Source: a bacterium
GTDB taxonomy: Bacteria > Zixibacteria > MSB-5A5 > GN15 > FEB-12
Assembly: GCA_030668045.1 (NCBI GenBank)
Contig: DAOUUR010000020.1
Span: 1-13,457 of the forward strand
DNA: 13,457 nucleotides
Direction: 5' to 3'
Shown: piece by piece, positions 6,510 to 13,457 of the stretch
Position numbering within the stretch: position 1 is the stretch's first letter
Layout of the letters: each line of letters starts with the position of its first letter
Notes under the pieces: model-generated
Told to the model about the DNA's origin: nothing
Databases searched by the model: none
What the model saw: only the letters and a program-made list of their open reading frames with translations
Translations under genes and position numbers: made by a program

Positions 6510-7396
6510 CGGAACTTGTTGTAGTCAGCGGTAAGGGTGGCACCGGCAAAACCAGCCTGGTTGGTTCGCTGGCCGCTCTGTCAGAAAACAAAGTGATGGT
6601 TGATTGCGACGTCGATGCTGCCGATCTCCACTTGATTTTGAACAACCGTGTGCAGAAAACGATTGAGTTCATTGGAGGTAAGGGTGCCTCAATTGTCAAT
6701 GAGAAATGTACGAACTGCGGGATATGTCTCGACTACTGCCGGTTCGATGCCATAAAGCATGAAAGCCACACGGAAAACGGGGGCGAAGAACGCTATTGGA
6801 TAGATAAGCATGCTTGCGAAGGATGCGCAGTATGCGTCCGCAATTGTCCGGAACAAGCGATCGATTTCAATGAGATCGTCAGTGGTGAATGGTATCTTTC
6901 CGATACACCGTATGGGCCGCTGGTACATGCGCGTCTGGGTATTGCCCAGGCCAACTCGGGTAAGCTGGTTTCAGTGTTGCGTAAACAAGCGCTGTTATTG
7001 GCAGAGCAACGTGAACTGGATTTGATTCTTATTGATGGTCCTCCGGGTATAGGTTGTCCCGTCATCGCATCGATCACTGGAACCGGTTATGTGCTGGTAG
7101 TGACTGAACCTTCTATGTCGGCCATGCACGATATGGAACGTTTGCTGCAGCTGACCGCCCACTTCGGAATTCCAACAGGGATCTGTATTAATAAGTGTGA
7201 CATCAATCCCGAGCTGTCCAGCCAAATAGAGGAGAAAGCGCGGAAGTTGAATCTCCCTGTTCACGGCCGCATCCGCCACGATGAGGCTGTGACAAGGGCG
7301 CAGTTGAACCAAAAATCCGTCGTGGAGAACGGTGATTCGCCGGCAGCAAGGGATATCCGAGCTCTTTGGGAGGGTGTCAAGAATGCGATCAGTTGA
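6506..7396 (+). CDS. Second MinD/Mrp-like P-loop ATPase with two 4Fe-4S motifs
   Basis: A paralogue of the preceding protein, 296 residues. Walker A GKGGTGKTS lies at 9-17 and IDGPPGIGCPV at 176-186. The ferredoxin insertion has C68-x2-C71-x2-C74-x3-C78 and C104-x2-C107-x2-C110-x3-C114, all present, with a longer charged linker between the two halves than in its partner. Both paralogues keep a Cys-Pro right after the PPG switch, which could tie nucleotide state to metal handling (inference). Translation is coupled through the 4-nt overlap with the upstream gene. Sequence divergence between the two suggests distinct roles in a heterodimer rather than a recent duplication. It ends the tightly packed part of the operon; the next gene is about 158 bases away. 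Confidence 0.93.
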   Translation: MTELVVVSGKGGTGKTSLVGSLAALSENKVMVDCDVDAADLHLILNNRVQKTIEFIGGKGASIVNEKCTNCGICLDYCRFDAIKHESHTENGGEERYWIDKHACEGCAVCVRNCPEQAIDFNEIVSGEWYLSDTPYGPLVHARLGIAQANSGKLVSVLRKQALLLAEQRELDLILIDGPPGIGCPVIASITGTGYVLVVTEPSMSAMHDMERLLQLTAHFGIPTGICINKCDINPELSSQIEEKARKLNLPVHGRIRHDEAVTRAQLNQKSVVENGDSPAARDIRALWEGVKNAIS

Positions 7397-7554
7397 ACCG
7401 GTCGAACTGCTTCTCTAATTGTGGCAGGTCGATGGTGCAAACTCGTCCACACTCTGAAATAACTGGAACGTTCGTTCGTATTATATTAAAATTGATTGAA
7501 CCAGAACAGCAAGACACGAGAATAGTACGCTTACAGAAGAAGAAGGGACAAATG

Positions 7555-7926
7555 ATGAAAATTGCAGTACCAACAGTAAACGGTATATTGTGCCCGCATT
7601 TTGGACATTGCCAGCAATTTGCAGTCCTTGATATTGACCCAGAGACAAAGTCCATCAACAAAACTGAGATGTTAACACCACCGCCGCACGAGCCGGGCGT
7701 GCTTCCCACTTGGTTAAGTCAAATTGGATGTAATATCATAATTGCTGGTGGTATGGGAGGCCGGGCAGTCAACATGTTTCAACAAAGCGGCATTAAGGTT
7801 GTTATGGGTGCTCCGAACGGAAAACCAGAGGAAATAGTTCTGGCATATTTGAAAGACGAGCTATCCACTGAGGCTAACCCGTGTGATGACCCCGCCTTTC
7901 ACGGCGACAAACAATGTGGAGATTAA
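7555..7926 (+). CDS. NifX/MTH1175-like cofactor-binding protein (third paralogue)
   Basis: A 123-residue NifX-like domain protein: MKIAVPTVNG, PHFGHCQQFAVLDID, then a proline-rich loop TPPPHEPGVLP, and the core IIAGGMGGRAVNMF followed by SGIKVVMGAP. The acidic end contains two cysteines (CDDPAF and QCGD), typical for this subgroup and possibly metal-linked. The ATG at 7555 is chosen over 7552 because GAAGGG (7542-7547) is then seven bases away. The 158-base gap upstream holds an 8-bp palindrome GAACGTTC (7466-7473) and an AT-rich TATTATATT just after it, so a separate promoter is possible. It probably acts with the two ATPases encoded before it. Confidence 0.88.
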   Translation: MKIAVPTVNGILCPHFGHCQQFAVLDIDPETKSINKTEMLTPPPHEPGVLPTWLSQIGCNIIIAGGMGGRAVNMFQQSGIKVVMGAPNGKPEEIVLAYLKDELSTEANPCDDPAFHGDKQCGD

Positions 7927-7932
7927 CTGTGA

Positions 7933-7955
7933 CAGTCAGAGAGGAAAGCTGACTG
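7933..7955 (+). terminator. Possible terminator hairpin after the third NifX-like gene
   Basis: CAGTCAG (7933-7939) and CTGACTG (7949-7955) form a perfect 7-bp stem with a 9-base loop, seven bases past the stop codon. No T-run follows, so it may only be a 3'-end hairpin. Its position marks the likely end of the cofactor cluster. Confidence 0.4.
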
Positions 7956-8093
7956 GCAATCTTGATAGTGAGGCATACGCGTCCAACGGACTTCCTGCTT
8001 GTCTTATAGGCAACTGATCAAAATTGTCCAGTAGCAGATAAATGAAATCTGATTGTTTCAATTGCACCAACTCTAAGGAGGTTGGTAAGTAGC

Positions 8094-8558
8094 ATGGGAA
8101 AATCTCTACGATCACAAGAAACCACCGGTTCGGCATACTCGCAGCTTGCCCGCGAATCACACCCCAATTGTGTGATTTGCGGTGCGGATGATCCTCTTGG
8201 GCTGGGCTTGGAATTTCAGGTTGGGACTGATGGCAGCATTTCAGTTGTCGTCTGCAATGATGCACGGTTTCAGGGATATCCGAACCGATTGCACGGGGGA
8301 ATTATCTCTGTGCTGTTTGATGCCGCGATGACCCATTGCCTATTTGCACGTGGGTTGACCGGTGTGACCGCCTCGCTGAACATCCGTTTCCTTCAAACAG
8401 TGATTCCCGACCAGGCGATCACCGTACGCACCCATGTGGTAAAAAAGAAGTCACGCCTCTTTTTGCTGGAGGGTACTCTGCACCAGGACGGCGTGTTGAA
8501 GAGCACAGCGGAAGCCAAGTTCTGGCACCTATCTCACGTTCCGGAATGTTCCAAGTGA
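8094..8558 (+). CDS. PaaI-type hotdog-fold thioesterase
   Basis: A 154-residue protein of the 4HBT/PaaI hotdog superfamily, which hydrolyses acyl-CoA or aryl-CoA thioesters. HGGIISVLFDAAM (67-79) contains the conserved HGG and the likely catalytic acidic residue D76 on the long helix. The strand ASLNIRFLQTVIPDQ matches the usual substrate-tunnel wall. The N-terminal NCVICGADDPLGLGLEF (C26, C29) is common in this subgroup. The substrate is not predictable. The ATG at 8094 is used; an AAGGAGG at 8075-8081 is 12 bases away, which is long, and a TTG at 8082 would extend the protein by four residues. It lies 167 bases after the cofactor cluster and appears to be a separate unit. Confidence 0.85.
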   Translation: MGKSLRSQETTGSAYSQLARESHPNCVICGADDPLGLGLEFQVGTDGSISVVVCNDARFQGYPNRLHGGIISVLFDAAMTHCLFARGLTGVTASLNIRFLQTVIPDQAITVRTHVVKKKSRLFLLEGTLHQDGVLKSTAEAKFWHLSHVPECSK

Positions 8559-8607
8559 ACGTGAGATACAGGCAATCTCGGATCTGACCCAAGTAAGAAG
8601 AATATCC

Positions 8608-8835
8608 ATGCCATCACCTATTGAATCGAATCAAATTGGCTCAATTGAGTTGGTCAATCGCATTACTATGGCTCCGATGAAGACAGCCTGCGGTACAACA
8701 TCGGGACAAGCCACAGACCAGTTCATAGCTTATTTCCACCGACAGGCGAAAGGAAGGGTGGTTCGATACTCTGATAGCAACATGACACACTACGCTTGCA
8801 CACTCCAAATCCATTTGTTACCGTTACGGTTATGA
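8608..8835 (+). pseudogene. N-terminal stub of an old-yellow-enzyme (NADH:flavin oxidoreductase) gene
   Basis: The first 49 codons (MPSPI, then GSIELVNRITMAPMKTA, then TDQFIAYFHRQAKG) match the opening of the old yellow enzyme / 2,4-dienoyl-CoA reductase family, where a short loop leads into 'L.NRI.M.PM' and the first helix. After AKG, where the family continues with a glycine-rich strand, the text turns unrelated (RVVRYSDSNMTHY) and stops at 8833-8835. Intact members are over 350 residues long, so about seven eighths of the gene is gone. It is interpreted as a deletion remnant; expression as a 75-residue peptide cannot be excluded but has no obvious function. Confidence 0.65.
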
Positions 8836-8862
8836 TATCAAACCCAAGAACGAGATTTGAGC

Positions 8863-10542
8863 ATGGCTGAGAAATTCATCTTCCACATGTACGGTGTCAA
8901 CAAGTTCTATGGACAGAAACAAGTCCTTAAGGATATTAATCTGAGCTTCTACCCCGGCGCCAAGATCGGAATAGTCGGTGAGAACGGTTCCGGCAAAACA
9001 ACGGTCTTGCGCATCATGGCCGGACTTGATACCGAGTTCCAGGGACACGCTGAGATAACGCCCGGTTTTCGAGTAGGTATCGTGGAGCAGGAGCCGCAGC
9101 TTAACCCGAACCTAACCGTACGACAGACGATTGAATCGGCGTTTGGAGAGATCAAGGCTCTGTTGGACGAATACAACAGTCTGGCCGATAGCATGGCTGA
9201 CCCGATGGATGACGACGTGATGCAAAAGGCAATGGATCGGATGGGCGTACTTCAGGATAAGATCGATACGGTCGATGGTTGGAATCTTGATCAAACCATG
9301 AAGGTGGCCAGCAATGCGCTTTTCCTTCCTGATGATGATCGTACGGTAGGGACGCTGTCGGGAGGTGAGTGTCGTCGAGTCGCATTGTGCAAGATCCTTC
9401 TGGAACGACCTGACCTGCTGTTGCTCGACGAGCCGACTAACCACCTTGATGCCGAAACAGTCAACTGGTTAGAAGAGCAGTTGCGTGAGTATCCAGGCAC
9501 GGTCATTATCGTCACGCACGATCGTTACTTCCTGGACAATGTTACCCAGTGGATTCTCGAACTGGACGGTGGCCGCGGAGTCCCGTGGGAGGGTAACTAC
9601 ACTTCCTGGCTGGAGCAGAAACTCTCTCAACTGGTATCCGCCGAAAAGAAACACTCACCGCGCGCTGGTACGCTTGAGCGGGAGCTTTCCTGGATTCGCA
9701 TGAGTCGTGGTGATCGTAACGAATTGGCACGATCTCGCATCAGAGGATACGAACAACTGGTGGCCCGTGAAACGGCCAGGACCAAAGCGGACTCAGACGT
9801 AATTCAGATCGCACCCGGACCGGACCTGGGAAATCAGGTTGTAGAATTTCATGACACCAGTATGGGCTATGGCGAATACACTTTGTTTGAAGACCTCTCG
9901 TTCATTATCCCGCGGTCGGCGGTGGTCGGTCTGGTAGGTCCGAACGGTACCGGCAAAACAACCCTGCTGAAGCTTATCACCGGCGATCTGCAAGCGATGA
10001 GTGGCAAGACGGTGGTCGGGTCTTCGGTGAAGCTTGCGTTTGTTGATCAGGAGAGGGATGCGCTTGAAGATGACCGGAGCCTGACCCAGGAGATTGGCGA
10101 GGGAGTCTCCGAAATCATCATCGGTGATCGAACAATTCCGATTCGTCAATACCTATCGCAATTTGGATTCAAAGGTGCATCGCAACAGAAAAAGGCCAAT
10201 CAGCTTTCAGGCGGTGAACGCAATCGCTGTCTCCTAGCCAAGGTGCTCAAGGTCGGCGGCAACCTGTTGTTATTGGACGAACCGACCAATGATCTCGATG
10301 TCAACACGCTGCGTATGCTCGAAGAGGCGATCCTTGATTTCTCTGGTTGTGTAATGGTGATCAGTCACGATCGGTTCTTCCTTGATAGAATCTGCACCCA
10401 TCTGTTGGTGTTTGAAGGCGAGGGGAAAGTGCGCTGGTACGAGGGTAATTTTTCAGCCTATCAGGAATGGCGAGTCAAGAATTTGGGCAACCGTATGTTT
10501 GAGAACCGCCGTAACCGTTACCGCACGATAACGAAGGCCTGA
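8863..10542 (+). CDS. ettA: Energy-dependent translational throttle protein EttA (ABC-F)
   Basis: A 559-residue ABC-F protein, close to the 555 of Escherichia coli EttA. Two ABC cassettes are present: Walker A GENGSGKTT (39-47) and GPNGTGKTT (359-367), signatures LSGGE at 165-169 and 448-452, and two LLLLDEPTN(H/D)LD Walker B/D-loop blocks. There is no membrane domain. The arm insertion in the first cassette and the basic P-site tRNA linker between cassettes (SPRAGTLERELSWIRMSRG...) are typical of EttA. It binds the ribosomal E site and gates the first elongation steps according to ATP/ADP level, acting in the cytoplasm. The ATG at 8863 gives the familiar MAEKFIFHMYGV; a TTG two codons earlier is less likely. 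It is intact and probably monocistronic. Confidence 0.95.
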   Translation: MAEKFIFHMYGVNKFYGQKQVLKDINLSFYPGAKIGIVGENGSGKTTVLRIMAGLDTEFQGHAEITPGFRVGIVEQEPQLNPNLTVRQTIESAFGEIKALLDEYNSLADSMADPMDDDVMQKAMDRMGVLQDKIDTVDGWNLDQTMKVASNALFLPDDDRTVGTLSGGECRRVALCKILLERPDLLLLDEPTNHLDAETVNWLEEQLREYPGTVIIVTHDRYFLDNVTQWILELDGGRGVPWEGNYTSWLEQKLSQLVSAEKKHSPRAGTLERELSWIRMSRGDRNELARSRIRGYEQLVARETARTKADSDVIQIAPGPDLGNQVVEFHDTSMGYGEYTLFEDLSFIIPRSAVVGLVGPNGTGKTTLLKLITGDLQAMSGKTVVGSSVKLAFVDQERDALEDDRSLTQEIGEGVSEIIIGDRTIPIRQYLSQFGFKGASQQKKANQLSGGERNRCLLAKVLKVGGNLLLLDEPTNDLDVNTLRMLEEAILDFSGCVMVISHDRFFLDRICTHLLVFEGEGKVRWYEGNFSAYQEWRVKNLGNRMFENRRNRYRTITKA

Positions 10543-10545
10543 GCC

Positions 10546-10559
10546 GTACCGAACGGTAC
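10546..10559 (+). terminator. Small hairpin after ettA
   Basis: GTACCG and CGGTAC pair around a two-base AA loop, four bases after the ettA stop; the following bases are only modestly T-rich. It is a plausible but weak terminator. A 10-bp perfect palindrome AGTCATGACT (10570-10579) follows with no obvious role. Confidence 0.3.
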
Positions 10560-10685
10560 TTGATTTGACAGTCATGACTCAAGATGTCATCTCCCCTTAA
10601 TATTCACCAACGTGATATAGCGAAATTGATATTATAGCACATTCTCAGCACAGACGGCTTCGTGTTATTGGGAGACAATATAGTA

Positions 10686-10714
10686 AGAGAGGTTCAAATC
10701 CTCTCTCCCCGATT
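10686..10714 (+). repeat. tRNA 3'-tail remnant, direct repeat of the left window edge
   Basis: AGAGAGG (10686-10692) and CCTCTCT (10700-10706) form a perfect stem around the T-loop TTCAAAT. Then come the acceptor strand CTCCCCG, discriminator A (10712) and a T-run. It is a complete T-arm plus acceptor 3' strand. Bases 10695-10714 match 1-20 in 19 of 20. Upstream there is no 5' acceptor CGGGGAG, D-arm or proper anticodon arm, so it is not a working tRNA. This is what an integration scar (att site) at a tRNA 3' end looks like. The stem plus T-run might also terminate transcription. Confidence 0.6.
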
Positions 10715-10820
10715 TTTCTTCTCTGCCCTATCACATGCATGATCAAAATTCTCCCTTGAGGACAGACGAGTTGCAGTAGCGACCACTCTTTCAACGATGA
10801 ACAATGTGATCCCAACCAAT

Positions 10821-11037
10821 GGGCTTGCTGAAAAAGTCCATTCAGCGTAGTTGCGGCAGGTTTTGTCCGCCGTTGCGGGCGACAGCAGGTTTGTATGACC
10901 TGCCGCTATTGTCTAAAAAGAAATTAGGTATTAGTGCGCGAAGCGCAAAAAAACAGGCTTGCCTGTGTCGGGTTACACCCACGCCTTTGGCGTGTCAAGG
11001 ACCCAACACAACATTTTGGAGGTTTTCAAACAAGCCC
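10821..11037. mobile_element. 217-bp MITE-like element with inverted ends
   Basis: The left end GGGCTTGCTGAAAA (10821-10834) and the right end TTTTCAAACAAGCCC (11023-11037) are reverse complements apart from one mismatch and one extra base. Inside are a 9-bp inverted repeat GCGGCAGGT/ACCTGCCGC (10853-10861, 10898-10906) and four hairpins in a row (10935-10993). No transposase or convincing protein frame is present and I see no clear target duplication. It ends ten bases before the 3' end of the reverse-strand channel gene, so it may also end that transcript. With 10543-10820, it fills a 505-base stretch without a gene. Confidence 0.45.
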
Positions 11038-11047
11038 TGTTGCCTGG

Positions 11048-12739
11048 TTATTGATAGATGTCCATAAGACGTTTTTCCGCGTCGCTGGTCCCAATCAAGA
11101 CCATTTCATCATGCTCCCCAAGAAGAGTCGAGGGCTCGGGGTTGATATTCAATTTTGTATCTCTACCAATAGCTATCACGCTGCATCCTGTTTCTTTTCG
11201 GATATGACTTTCAGCGAGGGATTTGCCCGAAAGGGATGAGTGTACCGGCGTGCGGAAGATGTTCAGTCCTTCTGCAAACATCAGTAATTTATTGGGCTTT
11301 AGAAGATTAATTATGGTATTGGCTCCCATGGAAGCTTGTGACATGACATGGTCTGCTCCAGCCCTGTGCAGTTTGGAAATATTTCCGTCCAGATTTGCCC
11401 TGCTGACAATCTGTATATCGGATCGCAGCTGACGGCAATAGATAGTGAGGTAAATATTCATTGAGTCATCATGAGTGGTAATAATAACAGATGGAGCTTC
11501 CTGTATTCCGGCCCGATTCAAGGTGTCAAGATCGGCAGCATTTCCATGAATATAGTTATCATTCTGAATGAGTGTCGGATTCTTCTCCACAATCTTATAA
11601 ACAATCTGTCGCTCTTCTAACATCTGTGCCGCCGCACGTCCGACCCGACCATCACCCAATATGAGAACCGGAGCACTGGTGGCGTGATAATCACGGTAAA
11701 TGGAAAAGACCTCGTCATATTGTTTGAGCTGTTCAGCGGTGCCGGCGAGCACGAGCACAGTTGTGGGATTTATTCGAGTCTGTGGCTGAGGAACCTCAAA
11801 TCGACCTCTCTCCCAAAGCCCGACAACTGTTACGCCGGTATCTTCACGCAGATTGCTTTGAATGAGCGTTTTCCCTTCAAGTGGCGTTCGCATTGCAGAT
11901 GCTTCAGCGATTAGAAGTTTATCGAATCTTCCGATAACATTTGCCCCCATACTCATTCCGAGCGTTCTTCGCGCCAGGGATTCTCCGAGCATCTTCATAA
12001 ACTGAAAGACATAAGTACTGCCGGCAAGCTGAAGAATGTCGATGGAATCATCCGCATCGGCATTAGAAACAATGGGTACTTTCTTAGATATCTCCCTGAC
12101 CGTAAAGGATATATCGGTGTTGGTCATATCATCGTTGTTGGCAACCAGCATGGCGGCATTTTGTATGCGAAGACGTTTATATGTTTCCGGATCACCCAGA
12201 TCTCCCACTACCACCTTGAAGTTTAAATCATAAAGTTCTAACGCACGTTGCACATCAGTCGCGATAATAGCATATTCATAATCATACTTCTTCAGTTTTT
12301 CCACGAGGTTTATGGTTGTGGGATCAAAGCTTGTCAGTATCACGTGTCCTGTTGTGCTTTCCGGTAATTCCCGTGGAGTTCTGCCCCTTGTTTTGGCTTC
12401 AAGCCATGGAGCATAGAAGAATTGAATAAAGGTAAAGGGCAACATGACAAGAAGAAAAAGAATACCGGACATGAGTACGAGCATCGAAAACACCTTGCCT
12501 AAATCACTCGCAAATGTGATATCACCGAAACCAAGCGTGGACATGACAGTTAGTGTCCAATAGAAACCTGTAATCCAGCTAAACTCCTTATCTTCAAAAA
12601 GCATTATGAAATGAAATAAAATGCTGTATGTCACCACCAACATTGTCAACGCCAGAAGGAACTTGAATAGAAGTTTGAAGTTCCTCTTAGTTGTTCTGCT
12701 TTGGGTAAGGTAAAGAATTTGGGAAGTAATGAATTTCAT
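11048..12739 (-). CDS. Two-TM potassium channel with tandem RCK (TrkA-N/TrkA-C) domains
   Basis: A 563-residue inner-membrane channel subunit. TM1 is about 22-48, the pore helix and filter STLGFGD are at 67-73, and TM2 is about 82-109. The filter is a variant of TVGYGD with Leu and Phe. The cytoplasmic part has two RCK units, as in GsuK-like or MthK-related channels with fused gating rings. RCK1 starts at about 131 with HVILTSFDPTTINL, where the Rossmann glycines are missing. RCK2 has an intact GDGRVG (362-367) and an acidic residue at its second strand end (VEKNP), so NAD(H)-type binding is likely only in RCK2. TrkA-C-like segments follow each RCK (about 270-345 and 488-563). The start is the ATG at 12739, with only a GAGAG-like site upstream. 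It is convergent with ettA. Confidence 0.9.
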   Translation of the reverse strand: MKFITSQILYLTQSRTTKRNFKLLFKFLLALTMLVVTYSILFHFIMLFEDKEFSWITGFYWTLTVMSTLGFGDITFASDLGKVFSMLVLMSGILFLLVMLPFTFIQFFYAPWLEAKTRGRTPRELPESTTGHVILTSFDPTTINLVEKLKKYDYEYAIIATDVQRALELYDLNFKVVVGDLGDPETYKRLRIQNAAMLVANNDDMTNTDISFTVREISKKVPIVSNADADDSIDILQLAGSTYVFQFMKMLGESLARRTLGMSMGANVIGRFDKLLIAEASAMRTPLEGKTLIQSNLREDTGVTVVGLWERGRFEVPQPQTRINPTTVLVLAGTAEQLKQYDEVFSIYRDYHATSAPVLILGDGRVGRAAAQMLEERQIVYKIVEKNPTLIQNDNYIHGNAADLDTLNRAGIQEAPSVIITTHDDSMNIYLTIYCRQLRSDIQIVSRANLDGNISKLHRAGADHVMSQASMGANTIINLLKPNKLLMFAEGLNIFRTPVHSSLSGKSLAESHIRKETGCSVIAIGRDTKLNINPEPSTLLGEHDEMVLIGTSDAEKRLMDIYQ

Positions 12740-12822
12740 GATAAAGAATCTCTCACTACGATAATCAGGTTATTGCGTATCCGCCTACTAATTCCCAATA
12801 AGAAATATGAGCGGCTAACGTA

Positions 12823-12900
12823 GCGCGCTCAGAAGCAGCGCAAACTTATTTCAAATTGTAAAACCTTCACTCTTTATGCTGCGCCGTCTTCTGAAGGCGC
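12823..12900. repeat. Imperfect 13-bp inverted repeat upstream of the channel gene
   Basis: GCGCGCTCAGAAG (12823-12835) and CTTCTGAAGGCGC (12888-12900) are reverse complements in 11 of 13 positions, 52 bases apart. It lies about 84-160 bases upstream of the reverse-strand channel start. It may be a small repeat element or part of a control region. Apart from this and the tRNA-like tail at 13104-13128, the 570 bases from 12740 to 13309 show no gene. Confidence 0.35.
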
Positions 12901-13103
12901 ATGTCAGACGATTTCATCCTTACTACTACTGAGCGTTCAACAATAAGCTGAAGGCTTTAATTGACAATATAAACAATATCTGAAGGTTGGGCAAACTATG
13001 TTGCCGTATTAATCCCGGACAAGATTGTAATATCCCTGAAACTCTACCAGTAGATACCTCCGACTTCAGCATGAGCAAATACTTCAATGTGGCTGGTATG
13101 TTA

Positions 13104-13128
13104 TGGTGGAAGTGGCGAGGGATCGAAC
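13104..13128 (-). repeat. Reverse-strand tRNA/tmRNA-like 3' tail remnant
   Basis: Read on the reverse strand, this is GTTCGATC, then CCTCGC, then CACTTCC, A and CCA: a T-loop, T-stem 3' side, acceptor 3' strand, discriminator and encoded CCA. The form is close to tmRNA or tRNA-Ser ends. The upstream bases do not complete the T-stem, no 5' acceptor (GGAAGTG) is found at the right distance, and no tmRNA tag frame is visible, so only the tail is present, with one extra base in the loop region. Tails like this are common leftovers of integration. Confidence 0.4.
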
Positions 13129-13309
13129 AGGCGTAGCCGGACGGATGCCTGAACAAAGACAACGAATCAAAGAATAAACGATGAAACTGAGAAAACGAAA
13201 CCACAAAGAGGATATTGCCAAAATACGAATTGTAGCATATATTTAACTTTAGTGTCTGGATTATTGTATAACGACTAAGATATGCGAATTGTTTTTTCAA
13301 CGAGGTTAC

Positions 13310-13457
13310 ATGACACAACTGCGAACCGCCTTAAGACGATTTCCCGTTATCATCTTCATCCCGTTTTCGTTTGCCATTTGCCTGTTTATAGCGGCGTGCT
13401 CTAGCGATTCTGATGGAGGCTCGGGGGAAGCCAATGCGCGCCTGATGCCTGCGGTGG
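13310..13457 (+). CDS. Putative lipoprotein, N-terminal part only (runs off the right edge)
   Basis: The frame opens at an ATG six bases after CGAGG and stays open to the window end (49 codons). It has a lipoprotein signal peptide: basic n-region (R5, R9, R10), hydrophobic core FPVIIFIPFSFAICLF and lipobox IAAC with the lipidated cysteine at about residue 30. The mature start SSDSDGGSGE is a flexible Ser/Asp/Gly linker of the kind that tethers a lipoprotein to the membrane. The acidic residue shortly after the Cys is not at +2 (which is Ser), so outer-membrane sorting would be predicted in enteric-type rules. Function cannot be told from this fragment. Confidence 0.7.
   Translation, partial: MTQLRTALRRFPVIIFIPFSFAICLFIAACSSDSDGGSGEANARLMPAV

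Noticed and set aside
10819..11067. Forward reading frames across the hairpin element
   Set aside because: They follow the hairpin repeat, lack ribosome sites and resemble no protein; better explained as a non-coding repeat.
12961..12966. Perfect TTGACA -35 hexamer in the gap before the lipoprotein gene
   Set aside because: No acceptable -10 element occurs 16-18 bases downstream.
12926..13318. 130-codon reverse-strand frame
   Set aside because: It crosses the tRNA-like tail and overlaps the lipoprotein start; composition is unlike a protein and there is no ribosome site.

Overview
The window reads as one stretch of a bacterial chromosome from an anaerobe with a Gram-negative type of envelope. 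The anaerobic reading rests on a gene cluster of the 'orange protein' (ORP) type: two MinD/Mrp-like ATPases that each carry two 4Fe-4S ferredoxin motifs, three NifX/MTH1175-like cofactor-binding proteins, a DUF5320 protein and a sigma-54 activator. Clusters of this kind are known from Desulfovibrio and other strict anaerobes. The envelope reading rests on a partial lipoprotein at the right edge. The phylum cannot be fixed from the sequence; a Desulfobacterota-like or candidate-phylum (for example Zixibacteria-like) origin is a guess.

Layout. The left edge (1-18) looks like the 3' tail of a tRNA, probably tRNA-Pro, followed by about 330 bases with a broken reverse-strand reading frame. From 350 to 7926, all on the + strand, come a DUF89 phosphatase-like protein, a metallo-beta-lactamase-fold hydrolase, a PAS/AAA+/Fis sigma-54 activator with its own promoter and palindrome, two NifX-like proteins, a small unknown protein, a DUF5320 protein with a coiled-coil tail, a glycine-repeat zinc-ribbon protein, the two ATPases (4-nt overlap) and a third NifX-like protein. 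Next are a PaaI-type thioesterase (8094-8558), the stub of an old-yellow-enzyme gene (8608-8835) and the translation factor EttA (8863-10542).

From 10543 to 11047 no gene is visible, but the DNA is structured. It holds a second tRNA 3' tail (10686-10712) that matches the left-edge tail in 19 of 20 bases, and a 217-bp element with inverted ends and a row of small hairpins (10821-11037). On the - strand lies a two-TM potassium channel with two RCK domains (11048-12739). A further 570 bases without a gene contain a reverse-strand tRNA/tmRNA-like 3' tail (13104-13128). The start of a lipoprotein gene runs off the right edge.

How the genes work together (family knowledge plus inference). The two iron-sulfur ATPases probably load or move a metal-sulfur cofactor carried by the NifX-like proteins. 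The glycine-rich proteins may be small scaffold or metal-handling subunits. The activator, which has a cysteine-rich PAS domain, probably senses redox or metal state and controls the set. DUF89 and the MBL hydrolase are plausible accessory hydrolases, although their substrates are unknown. EttA, the thioesterase and the channel appear to be unrelated housekeeping neighbours.
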